Positions 1 to 7,020 of a stretch of 12,728 bases of DNA are shown here, piece by piece (position 1 is the first letter of the stretch; every line of letters starts with the position of its first letter). The stretch lies in assembly GCA_030607635.1 (NCBI GenBank), contig JAUWJP010000020.1, forward strand, positions 1-12,728. Direction: 5' to 3'. A model generated the notes under the pieces. It had not been told where the DNA came from, searched no databases, and was given only the letters and a program-made list of their open reading frames with translations. Position numbers and translations under genes: made by a program. Origin of the DNA: Candidatus Aminicenantota bacterium (lineage in GTDB: Bacteria; Acidobacteriota; Aminicenantia; Aminicenantales; Aminicenantaceae).

Positions 1-1206
1 AAAATCATCGTCCGTGATCGCTGAATCAGCATAGTCTGACATCAGTTCTTTAACACCTGCGCCTTCCCAGAATTTGGATTTTTTGCGATTTAACACTTGT
101 TCGGGAAGCATATCATCAAAGGCCGCTCGTAAAATCCACTTTCCTACGTTATCCCGGATCTTGTATTTAGCTGGAATACGAAGAGCATAATCAACGACTT
201 CAGGATCAAGAAAACAGACATGAGCCACGGTTCCGTGGGCTGACGCACTGCGATCAACTCGCTGTAACGCCGTGTTGTGGAGGCACTTTGTAATATCTAT
301 CAATTCATCCTCTAACTCTTCCGGTGGGAGCCGTTTAAGATAATGATATCCTGCAAACAATTCGTCCCCCCCTTCTCCGGATAAAACCACGTTAACGTAC
401 TCAGAAGCCTTTTGAGCCACGATATAATTAACGATGCTGGACCGGACAAGAAGGGCATCAAAGGATTCAAGATGGTAAATGACTTCAGGCAATACCGAGA
501 GGAAATTATTGAAATGCACCACCACTTCGTGATGTTCAGAATCGATGAATTGAGCGACTGCCTGGGCAAATTCAAGATCAGGGGATCTCTCTAGTCCCAC
601 AGCAAAAGTATAAAGTTTGTGTTCATTGGCACTACTCAGAGCAGCTATGACGCTCGAATCCAGTCCCCCTGAAAGCCAGCAGCCAAGCTCAGCAACTTGA
701 TCAGTTTTTCTCTCAATAGCACTCTTTATTAAATGTCTAAGATGTTTAGCTATGATTCCAGGTTCTATCTTCAGGGGTTCTTTCTTCTCAAGTTCATAAT
801 AGGACGTTACTTGTTCTCCATCTAATTTACATCCAGGAGGAACCAGCTTGACATCCGAACAAAAATCGATCAACGCTTTTACTTCGGAAGCAAAGCATAG
901 AGTCCCCTCTCCATCTTTCCCGTAATACAGGGGGGCAATTCCTAGAGGATCCCGCTTGAGAATGATGCCATTTTCTTTCGCTTTAGCCAGAGCCAGATGT
1001 CCCGAACCATCACCATCCGAAGCTTCATTTTTTTGCATCAATCGGGAAAGAGACTTTTTCTGGCTCTCAGTATAAACAATGCCTAAAGTGGCATTTTCTA
1101 TCTTTTTCACTTTCCATCCAGCATTCCCACGATGGGAAATTTTTTTCAGCATTTTCTTGACAGTATGCTCTTTTCCAGGTTGGTTAACTCCGGCTATACC
1201 TGACAC
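1..1206 (-). CDS. Asparagine-synthetase-like protein, partial, with degenerate glutaminase domain
   Basis: The frame stays open to the left edge, so the C-terminus is missing (402 codons visible). The synthetase half is clear: the ATP-pyrophosphatase loop SGGLDSS at about residues 179-185, LSGEGGDELFAGY at about 275-287, and a lysine-rich RKKSKF segment near 374-379. Enzymes of this family form asparagine or another amide from an aspartyl-AMP intermediate. The N-terminal part is abnormal. AsnB proteins start Met-Cys-Gly-Ile, the Cys being the glutaminase nucleophile; here the codons read V(M)-S-G-I-A-G. The domain is only about 110 residues instead of about 200, lacks the NGEIYNY region, and has HRGNAG where HRGPDG is usual. 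The start is GTG: an in-frame TAA lies 19 codons upstream, no ATG lies between, and AAGGA sits about 11 nt before it. It may use free ammonia or act on a different substrate. The synthetase fold is certain, the reaction is not. Confidence 0.85.
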   Translation of the reverse strand, partial: MSGIAGVNQPGKEHTVKKMLKKISHRGNAGWKVKKIENATLGIVYTESQKKSLSRLMQKNEASDGDGSGHLALAKAKENGIILKRDPLGIAPLYYGKDGEGTLCFASEVKALIDFCSDVKLVPPGCKLDGEQVTSYYELEKKEPLKIEPGIIAKHLRHLIKSAIERKTDQVAELGCWLSGGLDSSVIAALSSANEHKLYTFAVGLERSPDLEFAQAVAQFIDSEHHEVVVHFNNFLSVLPEVIYHLESFDALLVRSSIVNYIVAQKASEYVNVVLSGEGGDELFAGYHYLKRLPPEELEDELIDITKCLHNTALQRVDRSASAHGTVAHVCFLDPEVVDYALRIPAKYKIRDNVGKWILRAAFDDMLPEQVLNRKKSKFWEGAGVKELMSDYADSAITDDDF

Positions 1207-1542
1207 TTTTACATTTTTCCTTTTTTGAAATTCATTGCAATCATTTTGTTCATTCGCGGATTATCTGAGTCTGCCGAATTATCTGGATAGGCACTATGGA
1301 TATTCAGGCAAGTTTCTCAGTCACCAATCCAAGGAAAAATCGCTGCTAACCCGTTGTCCTGTGACTTGAGTTGTACAATATCACATTTCATCTAATGATT
1401 CAAACTAAGGTGACTTTCTTAGGAATCTTGTGTACTCTGAAGGCGGTTGAAGATACCCGACCTTTCATCGAAAAACCCTCAGACCTGAAGCTTTTGACAA
1501 AGAAAAATGTCATAAATATCTTAAAAAGCAGGCAACCGTAAG
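1207..1542. other. Intergenic gap between two minus-strand genes
   Basis: No gene, tRNA or convincing promoter is visible. An 18-bp imperfect tandem duplication lies near 1257-1292 (CGGATTATCTG and CGAATTATCTG units). On the minus strand a weak hairpin followed by five T residues (near 1473-1490) could end the methyltransferase transcript, but its stem is only 5-6 bp. Confidence 0.4.
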
Positions 1543-2277
1543 CTAAAGTTTATTTAACTTCCAGAGCTTAGATCTGAAACTTTGCCCAAACTTTGCCCAA
1601 AATTTTTCAGACTTCTTATAACTGATCGAAATGCCCGACCAACTAGAATCATCATATGTTGTTTCCATATTGGGCAAGCTTTCCAGATAATCTACAAATT
1701 CTCCGATTCCCCACATGCGCCCTCTCCGTCTGCCCGAGACGTTATGAGCGGTGTAACATCCACCAACCTCAAGTTTCGGTAAGATTGCTATAAGATAATT
1801 TTTATACCAGCCTTTATCCGCATCACAAAAAGCAAAATCGAAAGGGCCTTTAAGTTTCGGAACGAGTTCATGGGCATCGGCAAGTCTTGCATCGACGTAA
1901 TCAGAAAGTCCGGCTTCTTCAAAATTCGCTAAAGCCTGTTTATAACGCCCTTCGTTTATTTCTACTGTAATCAGCTTGCCTCCCGTTTTGCTGAGTGCCC
2001 AGGCAATCCATATCCCTGAATGGCCGGTGGATGTTCCAATTTCAAGCGCCTTCTCATATTTATGCTTGATGATAATATCGTAGAGGACTTTTCCGTCAGC
2101 TTCAGAAACATTCATATCTCTCCAGCTATGTCTGTTGCTGTCAAGAAAATTTCTGACTCTATCATCAAGGCTCTGATTTCCTGCTCTGCTAGTAGCGAAT
2201 CCGGAAGCAACAACTTGCAGGCACAAGTAAAAGCATAATGAAAAAACCAGAAAGCCAAACTTAAATTTTTTATTCAA
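1543..2277 (-). CDS. Exported O-methyltransferase-like protein (class I, SAM-dependent)
   Basis: This is a 244-residue protein. Residues about 7-27 form a hydrophobic stretch after a basic MNKKFKF start, followed by a plausible signal-peptidase site (SGFA then T). No lipobox is evident. The remaining 216 residues match the usual size of cation-dependent O-methyltransferases related to catechol O-methyltransferase: a SAM-binding loop LEIGTSTGHSG at 78-87, an acidic VEINE at the end of strand 2 (105-109), and FCDADK at 150-155, where the family places its metal-binding Asp. The usual second metal-site Asp-Asn is His-Asn here (178-179). The start is TTG with GGAGG six bases upstream; no better start keeps the domain complete. 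The substrate cannot be told. An exported methyltransferase is odd because SAM is cytoplasmic, so the segment may be an anchor facing inward. Confidence 0.8.
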   Translation of the reverse strand: MNKKFKFGFLVFSLCFYLCLQVVASGFATSRAGNQSLDDRVRNFLDSNRHSWRDMNVSEADGKVLYDIIIKHKYEKALEIGTSTGHSGIWIAWALSKTGGKLITVEINEGRYKQALANFEEAGLSDYVDARLADAHELVPKLKGPFDFAFCDADKGWYKNYLIAILPKLEVGGCYTAHNVSGRRRGRMWGIGEFVDYLESLPNMETTYDDSSWSGISISYKKSEKFWAKFGQSFRSKLWKLNKL

Positions 2278-2360
2278 ATCAATCCTCCATTCTCTTCATT
2301 TAAGGAAGCTCAAAGACAGTAAGAGCGCCCAGAATCATGTGATTTTCCTCGTATTTAATG

Positions 2361-2528
2361 TGCTAATACAAACGCAATATATATTTTTGCAATATCATTG
2401 CGAGCCCTGAAAGGGCGTGGCAATCTCTTAAGCTGAATTAACGAGATCGCACAGCCTGTTCCGAGCAAAGCGAAGGAATCTTCTTCGCTCCTCGCGATGA
2501 CACTGGAATAATTGCGTTTGTGTTAGTA
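2361..2528. repeat. Palindromic MITE-like repeat element
   Basis: The outer arms are 18 bp at 2361-2378 and 2511-2528 and match in inverted orientation at 16 of 18 positions (TGCTAATACAAACGCAAT against its complement). Just inside, TCATTGCGAG near 2394-2403 is mirrored by CTCGCGATGA near 2491-2500. The core carries GTGGCAATCTC and GAGATCGC. Cores of this 'cattgcgag...ggcaatctc' type are familiar as dispersed intergenic repeats in many bacterial genomes. There is no transposase, so any movement would be in trans. Confidence 0.7.
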
Positions 2529-2813
2529 TTTATATAGATTTGGACGACAAACACCTGTAATTTCTTCCCGAAAAGCTGAAATTTAGATGAAATATTTAAA
2601 AATAATACAAATAATCGGTTCCCCAGGCGGGTTTCTATCTAAAAAAGGAGTTCAAGAATTCCTTATACCTCTTTATTCATGATGTTCATGAACCTTTTGT
2701 TGCTTATGGGATAATCAGCAATGAAATCGTTACTTCTTCGTGACTGTATCGACCTTAGAATATCGAAAAAGATTTAAATATCGTAGAAAAAAAGGAGGGA
2801 AAGGAGAAGCAGG

Positions 2814-2841
2814 AAAAAACCCTGCAGGAGTTTTTGCAGGG
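2814..2841 (-). terminator. Rho-independent terminator-like hairpin on the minus strand
   Basis: Read on the minus strand, CCCTGCA and TGCAGGG form a perfect 7-bp stem around an 8-nt loop, followed directly by six T residues. No minus-strand gene lies close upstream of it, so it may block antisense transcription toward the methyltransferase or be a repeat relic. Confidence 0.5.
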
Positions 2842-2886
2842 AGAAGCATGAAGTTTCACCTGGACTCAAGCACCCTTCACCGTTTA

Positions 2887-2915
2887 TTGATTTTTATTAT
2901 TGCCTTCTGTATATT
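2887..2915 (+). promoter_or_regulatory. Sigma-70-type promoter for the DNA repair genes
   Basis: TTGATT (2887-2892) and TATATT (2910-2915) are 17 bp apart. Transcription would start near 2922, giving a leader of about 43 nt before the ATG at 2965. Confidence 0.5.
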
Positions 2916-2964
2916 CTTTGTCTGAAGAAGCATCTTAATACTAATCGAATAAAGGAGAGCACTC

Positions 2965-3066
2965 ATGATTGAACTACCTGAAGCTGCAGCCATCGCAGCT
3001 CAGCTCAACCAAATGATAAGGGGCAAACGTATTGTGGAAAGCATTCATTACCTGCCCATTTTTTAA
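2965..3066 (+). pseudogene. Truncated N-terminus of an Fpg/MutM-like DNA glycosylase
   Basis: The 33-residue product begins MIELPEAAAIAAQLNQ and continues with RGKRIVESIH, which resembles the start of Fpg/Nei-family proteins of the MIELPEA type (a subgroup lacking the canonical Pro at position 2). Full-length family members are about 250 residues or more; here the frame ends in TAA after LPIF. The start has a good AAGGAG site, and the stop TAA overlaps the AAGGAGG of the next gene, so an internal deletion seems to have fused the 5' end to the ribosome binding site of the AlkD-type gene. It is translated as a leader peptide at most. Family recognition rests on about 25 residues and is from memory. 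Confidence 0.6.
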
Positions 3067-3078
3067 GGAGGTAAGATT

Positions 3079-3798
3079 ATGCCAGGAGAGGATAAGATTA
3101 TTCAGGATATAAGGAAGGAGTTACGGGAAAATGCCGATGAGCAATACCGCCAGTCTATTCAGCGGTTTTTCAAAGAAGAGATTAAATTGTTGGGTGTGAA
3201 GACTCCTATTTTCAGAAAAATCACTCAGAAATATTTTTCAGCCTTACAAGACAGACCCAAACAGGAAATATTCAGTTTGTGCGAGAAATTACTGGAATCG
3301 GGTTTCCTTGAAGAAACAGGAGTTGCTTTTGATTGGGCCTTTCGTTTGAAGGATAAATTTGAAAAAAAGGACTTTACGATTTTAGAATCATGGCTGAAGA
3401 AATATGTTACAAACTGGGGAGCCTACGATAGCCTATGCTGCCGGGCACTGGGGTACTTTATTTACAAATTTCCAGAATATTTTCCAAAAGTTAAGAAATG
3501 GGCTGTTTCAAAAAATAGATGGGTGCGACGGGCCTCGGCTGTAGTTTTGATTTATTCCCTAGAAAAGAAAATTTCGCTCATACCTATTTTTGAGATTGCA
3601 GATATCCTCCTTCTGGATAAAGACGATATGGTTCAGAAGGGTTATGGCTGGATGTTGAAGGTGGCAAGCAATCATGAACCCAAAAAGATTTTTGAATATG
3701 TGATGAGGAATAAGAAGGAAATGCCCAGAACGGCTTTGAGATATGCTATAGAGAAATTATCTCCCGACCTGAGGAAACAGGCAATGGCTAAGGAATAG
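3079..3798 (+). CDS. AlkD-type DNA glycosylase (DNA alkylation repair, HEAT-like)
   Basis: The 239-residue protein matches the size of the bacterial AlkD family (about 235 residues), all-helical HEAT-like proteins that excise positively charged alkylated purines such as 3- and 7-methylpurines without base flipping. The N-terminal motif KTPIFRKI (41-48), NWGAYDSLC (112-120) and NRWVRRASA (146-154) fit the family. The residues corresponding to the catalytic Trp, Asp and Arg of characterised AlkD (Trp109, Asp113, Arg148) appear to be W113, D117 and R151, so the enzyme looks active. The start is an ATG with AGGAGG seven bases upstream. It lies 12 bp after the Fpg-like remnant, and both are base-excision repair genes, which suggests an ancestral repair operon. 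Not all AlkD-like paralogues have glycosylase activity. Confidence 0.88.
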   Translation: MPGEDKIIQDIRKELRENADEQYRQSIQRFFKEEIKLLGVKTPIFRKITQKYFSALQDRPKQEIFSLCEKLLESGFLEETGVAFDWAFRLKDKFEKKDFTILESWLKKYVTNWGAYDSLCCRALGYFIYKFPEYFPKVKKWAVSKNRWVRRASAVVLIYSLEKKISLIPIFEIADILLLDKDDMVQKGYGWMLKVASNHEPKKIFEYVMRNKKEMPRTALRYAIEKLSPDLRKQAMAKE

Positions 3799-3836
3799 GA
3801 AAATTAGCAAGTTCAGCGGGAGAGAGCCCATTATTA

Positions 3837-3862
3837 TGGTTTCCTACGATAAACCACTTTTA
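3837..3862 (+). terminator. Weak intrinsic terminator after the AlkD-type gene
   Basis: TGGTTT and AAACCA form a 6-bp stem with an 8-nt loop, followed by CTTTTA. It is short and AT-rich, so termination efficiency would be modest. Confidence 0.35.
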
Positions 3863-3961
3863 CCGAGATTCAGATGGCAATTAATTTGTATAAACTATGC
3901 CCAAAAATTGTGCAATATGTCATAATTATAAAGAGATCAATTTATTAATAAAGAAATTGCC

Positions 3962-4001
3962 AATTTTTCCACAAACTTCTTCACAGAATTTGTGAAAAAT
4001 T
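3962..4001. repeat. Inverted repeat with 13-bp arms
   Basis: AATTTTTCCACAAA (3962-3975) pairs with TTTGTGAAAAATT (3989-4001) over 13 bp with one bulged C. A second, smaller palindrome TTCACA/TGTGAA is nested at 3980-3996. It lies about 60 bp upstream of a TATAAT box, so it may be an operator or a hairpin. No T-run follows that would make it a terminator. Confidence 0.5.
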
Positions 4002-4171
4002 TGAGTAATCTTATAGCGATCATTGAACAAATAGTTGGCACTTGAGGAATAATTATGTATTATAATTAACCTGGTTTCTTGTATAAATATGATAATCCAA
4101 GAAAAAGTCGACATAACAAAAAGAAATTCTTACCCAGTGTTTCAGAGAAAGCATGACTCAGGAGCTTAGGC

Positions 4172-5650
4172 ATGAAAATCCTTTTAATTTATCCAAAATA
4201 TCCAGACACGTTTTGGAGTTTTAAGCATGCTCTGAAATTCATCTCAAAAAAAGCATCTTTCCCGCCGCTGGGTTTATTAACTGTGGCTTCAATGCTTCCC
4301 AAAGAATGGGAGAAAAGGCTTATTGATATGAATGTTTCTGTTTTAACTGAGGATGACCTTAAGTGGGCTGACTATGTATTTATCAGCGCTATGGTCGTTC
4401 AGACAAAGTCAGCAAGGGAAGTCGTCAGAAAGTGCAAAAATTTGGGAATAAAAGTTGTTGCAGGTGGTCCTCTTTTTACCACCAGATATGAAGAATTTGA
4501 GGATATAGACCACCTTGTTCTCAATGAGGCTGAAAGTACGCTTTCCTCTTTTCTGGATGATTTAAAAAAGGGATGGGCCCAACATATTTATACTTCCAAG
4601 GAGTGGCCAGATATAAGAAAGACTCCCTGCCCACAGTGGGAACTTATTAACATGAAAAGTTATGCTTCAATGAGCATTCAGTATTCCAGGGGCTGTCCTT
4701 TTAATTGTGAATTCTGTGACATCATCGTTCTGAATGGACACACGCCACGGACTAAGGGTAAAGACCAGATTTTAGAAGAATTGGAAGTTTTGTATACACA
4801 AGGCTGGAGAAATTCGGTATTTTTTGTCGACGATAATTTTATAGGTAATATGAAACGGCTGAAAATGGAAATCCTTCCTTCTTTAATCGATTGGATGAAA
4901 CATAAAAAATATCCTTTTCATTTTCTCGCTGAAGCATCTATAAATCTTTCTGATGACGAAGAACTGATACAATTAATGGTCAAGGCCGGATTTAAAAAGG
5001 TTTTTATCGGAATTGAAACTCCAAATGAAGAGAGCCTCACAGAATGCAATAAATATCTTAATAAGAATCGTGACTTGATGGCCTGTGTTAGAAAAATCCA
5101 GGATAGTGGTCTTGAAGTTCAGGGAGGATTTATTATAGGTTTTGACAATGATCCTCCTTCAATTTTTGAAAAGCAGATAAGTTTTATTCAAAAGAGCGGA
5201 ATTGTTACTGCTATGGTAGGACTGTTGAATGCGCCTCGTGGTACAAGGCTTTATCACCGCCTTAAAAAAGAAAATAGATTGTTGAAGGCTTCATCTGGTG
5301 ATAACACGGACTTTTCCCTTAACTTCATACCAAAAATGAACGTTGAAACACTTATCAATGGTTATAAGAAAGTCCTCAATACGATTTATTCACCCAAAAA
5401 CTATTATAAACGGGTGATAACATTCTTAAAGGGATACAAACCAAAACCATTAAAGAAAAAATTTAATTTCAGTTTATCTCACTTCGAAGCACTCTTTAAA
5501 TCTATCTGGTTTTTGGGGATTAAAGGAAAAGAAAGATTTCATTACTGGAAACTCATTTCCTGGACATTGGTAAGACGTCCCCGCTTTTTCAGCTTAGCAA
5601 TATCATTTGCTATTTATGGATTCCATTTTCGAAAAATTTTGGAAATTTAA
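4172..5650 (+). CDS. B12-binding/DUF4070 radical SAM protein
   Basis: The 492-residue protein has an N-terminal B12-binding-type Rossmann region (about 1-135; MKILLIYPKYP, then PPLGLLTVASMLP and VVAGGPLFTT) but no DxHxxG motif. The radical SAM core follows, with the cluster-binding cysteines in RGCPFNCEFC at C175, C179 and C182, then VFFVDDNFIG (about 216-225) and GIETPNEESL. The C-terminal part, with QGGFIIGFD and NAPRGTRLYHRL, matches the DUF4070 type. HpnP, the hopanoid C-2 methylase, has this architecture, but no hopanoid genes are present, so the substrate (probably an unactivated-carbon methylation or another lipid or cofactor step) is unknown. The ATG start is preceded by AGGAG at seven bases. 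The gene ends two bases before the stop of the convergent khpA. Confidence 0.88.
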   Translation: MKILLIYPKYPDTFWSFKHALKFISKKASFPPLGLLTVASMLPKEWEKRLIDMNVSVLTEDDLKWADYVFISAMVVQTKSAREVVRKCKNLGIKVVAGGPLFTTRYEEFEDIDHLVLNEAESTLSSFLDDLKKGWAQHIYTSKEWPDIRKTPCPQWELINMKSYASMSIQYSRGCPFNCEFCDIIVLNGHTPRTKGKDQILEELEVLYTQGWRNSVFFVDDNFIGNMKRLKMEILPSLIDWMKHKKYPFHFLAEASINLSDDEELIQLMVKAGFKKVFIGIETPNEESLTECNKYLNKNRDLMACVRKIQDSGLEVQGGFIIGFDNDPPSIFEKQISFIQKSGIVTAMVGLLNAPRGTRLYHRLKKENRLLKASSGDNTDFSLNFIPKMNVETLINGYKKVLNTIYSPKNYYKRVITFLKGYKPKPLKKKFNFSLSHFEALFKSIWFLGIKGKERFHYWKLISWTLVRRPRFFSLAISFAIYGFHFRKILEI

Positions 5651-5652
5651 AA

Positions 5653-5889
5653 TTATTCTTTTTCGATTATCTCAAAGTTAAATCTCTTTTTCAGCTTCAT
5701 TCCAACTGCACCGAGAATAACTCTGATAGCCTGTGCAGTTCTTCCCTGTTTTCCAATAACCTTGCCTATATCTTCCTTAGCAACCTTTAATTCAATGATC
5801 GAGCTCTGTTCCCCGTCTATTTGGGAAACCTGCACATTGTCCGGATTGTCCACTAATGATTTGGCAATCAATTCAATGAGTTCTTTCAC
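5653..5889 (-). CDS. khpA: KH-domain RNA-binding protein KhpA
   Basis: The 78-residue protein is nearly all one KH domain, with the nucleic-acid-binding GxxG loop in GKVIGKQGRTAQAIR (about residues 42-56). Length and sequence fit KhpA (YlqC/UPF0109), which pairs with KhpB in many bacteria to bind small RNAs and influence cell division and elongation. The start is GTG with AAAGGAGG six bases upstream. In most bacteria khpA follows rpsP (ribosomal protein S16); here it sits instead at the end of the inositol gene cluster, after a small basic ORF. Its stop is two bases from that of the convergent radical SAM gene, leaving no room for a separate terminator. Confidence 0.92.
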   Translation of the reverse strand: MKELIELIAKSLVDNPDNVQVSQIDGEQSSIIELKVAKEDIGKVIGKQGRTAQAIRVILGAVGMKLKKRFNFEIIEKE

Positions 5890-5944
5890 TGTAGCCTCCT
5901 TTAATCTTTAAATTGCTTTTTTCAATCAAGCTCATGGACTGTAA

Positions 5945-6106
5945 TCACTTTTTTCTTCTTCCCCGACGGGAAGGGATGGTTAATTGTAACACAAGCTTAT
6001 TTTTCCCGCTCTTTCTTGGTAGTCTCTTTTTCTGTTCGCTCCTTTTCATCCTGGTTCTCCTTCTAAGATTATCAGACTTTTCTTTCTCATTATGAAGACC
6101 ACCCAT
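5945..6106 (-). CDS. Small, strongly basic protein (53 aa), function unknown
   Basis: The ORF begins at an ATG with an unusually strong site, GGGGGAGG, about eight bases upstream, and ends 55 bp before khpA. The product starts MGGLHNEKEKSDNLRRR and is packed with Lys and Arg, ending SRRGRRKK, with a short hydrophobic stretch NKLVLQLTI. Such composition suits a nucleic-acid or ribosome-binding peptide, but I recognise no family, and a purine-rich stretch could give this composition by chance. The ribosome binding site and position in a same-strand gene row are the main support. Confidence 0.45.
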   Translation of the reverse strand: MGGLHNEKEKSDNLRRRTRMKRSEQKKRLPRKSGKNKLVLQLTIPSRRGRRKK

Positions 6107-6218
6107 TTTTTAACCTCCCCCTGTTCTCCTTAATGCTGTCTCAAAATCATCAACTATTTTTCTCCCTGCCTTTTCCGACTGTTTAGCCTGGGCGCCTGCT
6201 CTCTCAGTAAAAACAGTC

Positions 6219-7001
6219 TTAATGTAAAACATTCTTCCTTATAATAAGCATTATATTCTCATCATTCCAAATGATTTTATCTGGATTTTTGAAATCACAA
6301 GAAATATTTTCCGGAAATTTCTTCAGAGCTTCTTCAAATTCTTTCTTATCATATAAATTAAATGTGGAATAATGATGATCTTTTGCAAGTGTTAAGAGTC
6401 GATCAAATTTAGCCATTCGCCTGTATCTGAAATATTCAATAGATTCTAATTTTAGAATTGGCACTTCTTTTAATTTTTCTTTCAAGTCAATAAGTTCATA
6501 GAGCCGTGTTTCTTTTTCATGGAATTCAGGAAAATATCCCCCCCAGATATTTCTTTTGTTCTGGTTTCTTAAACGAGTATAGATAAAAAAATATCCATTA
6601 TTTCTTAAAACTCGAGATGATTCTTTAAAAAAATCTAAAAGCTTGAAATGGTGTATGGCGTTGAAGGTGAATATACTGTCCAAAGAATTGTCTGATAATG
6701 GTAAAGCACTTGCTGAGGCTATTATAGCTTTAAAGTTTCTCAGTTTGTGATCTTTTAAATATTTCATGAGTTCATTCAGCATGTCCTCATTGCAATCAAT
6801 GCAATTTAGGGAAAGCCTCTCTCTTAGATATTCGAATAGTATCAAATCATATCTTCCTGCTCCACAGCCAACATCCGCTGCCTCAATTTCAGTCAAATTT
6901 TCAAGTTTCTTTTTGATAATTGAAAGCAAGGCTAAATCTATGGTCCTTAAATCTCTGTATTTGTGAGCAATCCTTGAAAAATGATGATGAATTCTTCTCA
7001 T
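6219..7001 (-). CDS. Class I SAM-dependent methyltransferase
   Basis: The 260-residue protein has the standard order of a Methyltransf_11-type fold: SAM-binding loop DVGCGAGRYD at 43-52, acidic residue at the end of strand 2 (NCIDCNEDML, about 67-75), ASALPLSDNSLDSI (97-110) and FTFNAIHHF (111-119). The first 40 residues (MRRIHHHFSRIAHKYRDLRT) are typical of small-molecule or lipid methyltransferases that begin with a short helical cap. It starts 19 bp after the stop of the inositol-phosphate synthase, so it is very likely co-transcribed and might methylate an inositol-derived product, but this is inference. The Shine-Dalgarno match (TAGG) is weak, which suggests translational coupling. Confidence 0.85.
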   Translation of the reverse strand: MRRIHHHFSRIAHKYRDLRTIDLALLSIIKKKLENLTEIEAADVGCGAGRYDLILFEYLRERLSLNCIDCNEDMLNELMKYLKDHKLRNFKAIIASASALPLSDNSLDSIFTFNAIHHFKLLDFFKESSRVLRNNGYFFIYTRLRNQNKRNIWGGYFPEFHEKETRLYELIDLKEKLKEVPILKLESIEYFRYRRMAKFDRLLTLAKDHHYSTFNLYDKKEFEEALKKFPENISCDFKNPDKIIWNDENIMLIIRKNVLH

Positions 7002-7020
7002 TTATGCCTACATGAATTCT

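Larger units (their letters stand above)
2278..2964. other. Divergent intergenic region (687 bp)
   Basis: This gap separates the minus-strand methyltransferase from the plus-strand repair genes. It contains a palindromic repeat element (2361-2528), a terminator-like hairpin on the minus strand (2814-2841) and a promoter for the repair genes (2887-2915), each listed separately. Short open frames in 2587-2925 lack credible ribosome binding sites or overlap these elements. I see no gene here. Confidence 0.6.
3799..4171. other. AT-rich intergenic region upstream of the radical SAM gene
   Basis: No gene is visible. It holds a small terminator-like hairpin (3837-3862), a long inverted repeat (3962-4001) and a TATAAT box at 4061-4066 preceded by TTGGCA at 4035-4040. 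The 20-bp spacing makes the promoter uncertain. Confidence 0.45.

Noticed and set aside
1494..1522. TTGACA on the plus strand as a promoter
   Set aside because: No suitable -10 box at normal spacing and no plus-strand gene follows.
2613..2742. Open plus-strand frame with FIHDVHEPFVAYG, a possible gene remnant
   Set aside because: No start codon, two frames are equally open, and no family could be recognised.
2848..2925. Possible 25-aa hydrophobic peptide (MKFHLDSSTLHRLLIF...)
   Set aside because: It overlaps the promoter of the repair genes, and its ribosome binding site is part of the terminator hairpin.
3926..4114. 62-aa minus-strand frame
   Set aside because: AT-rich, no ribosome binding site, and it covers the inverted repeat and TATAAT box.
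5913..6095. 60-aa plus-strand hydrophobic frame
   Set aside because: It is the complement of the purine-rich basic ORF and leader of khpA; hydrophobicity follows from that composition.
6110..6232. 40-aa minus-strand ORF overlapping the end of the methyltransferase gene
   Set aside because: Its AAGGA is only about three bases from the ATG and is fixed by the methyltransferase codons; no family resemblance.
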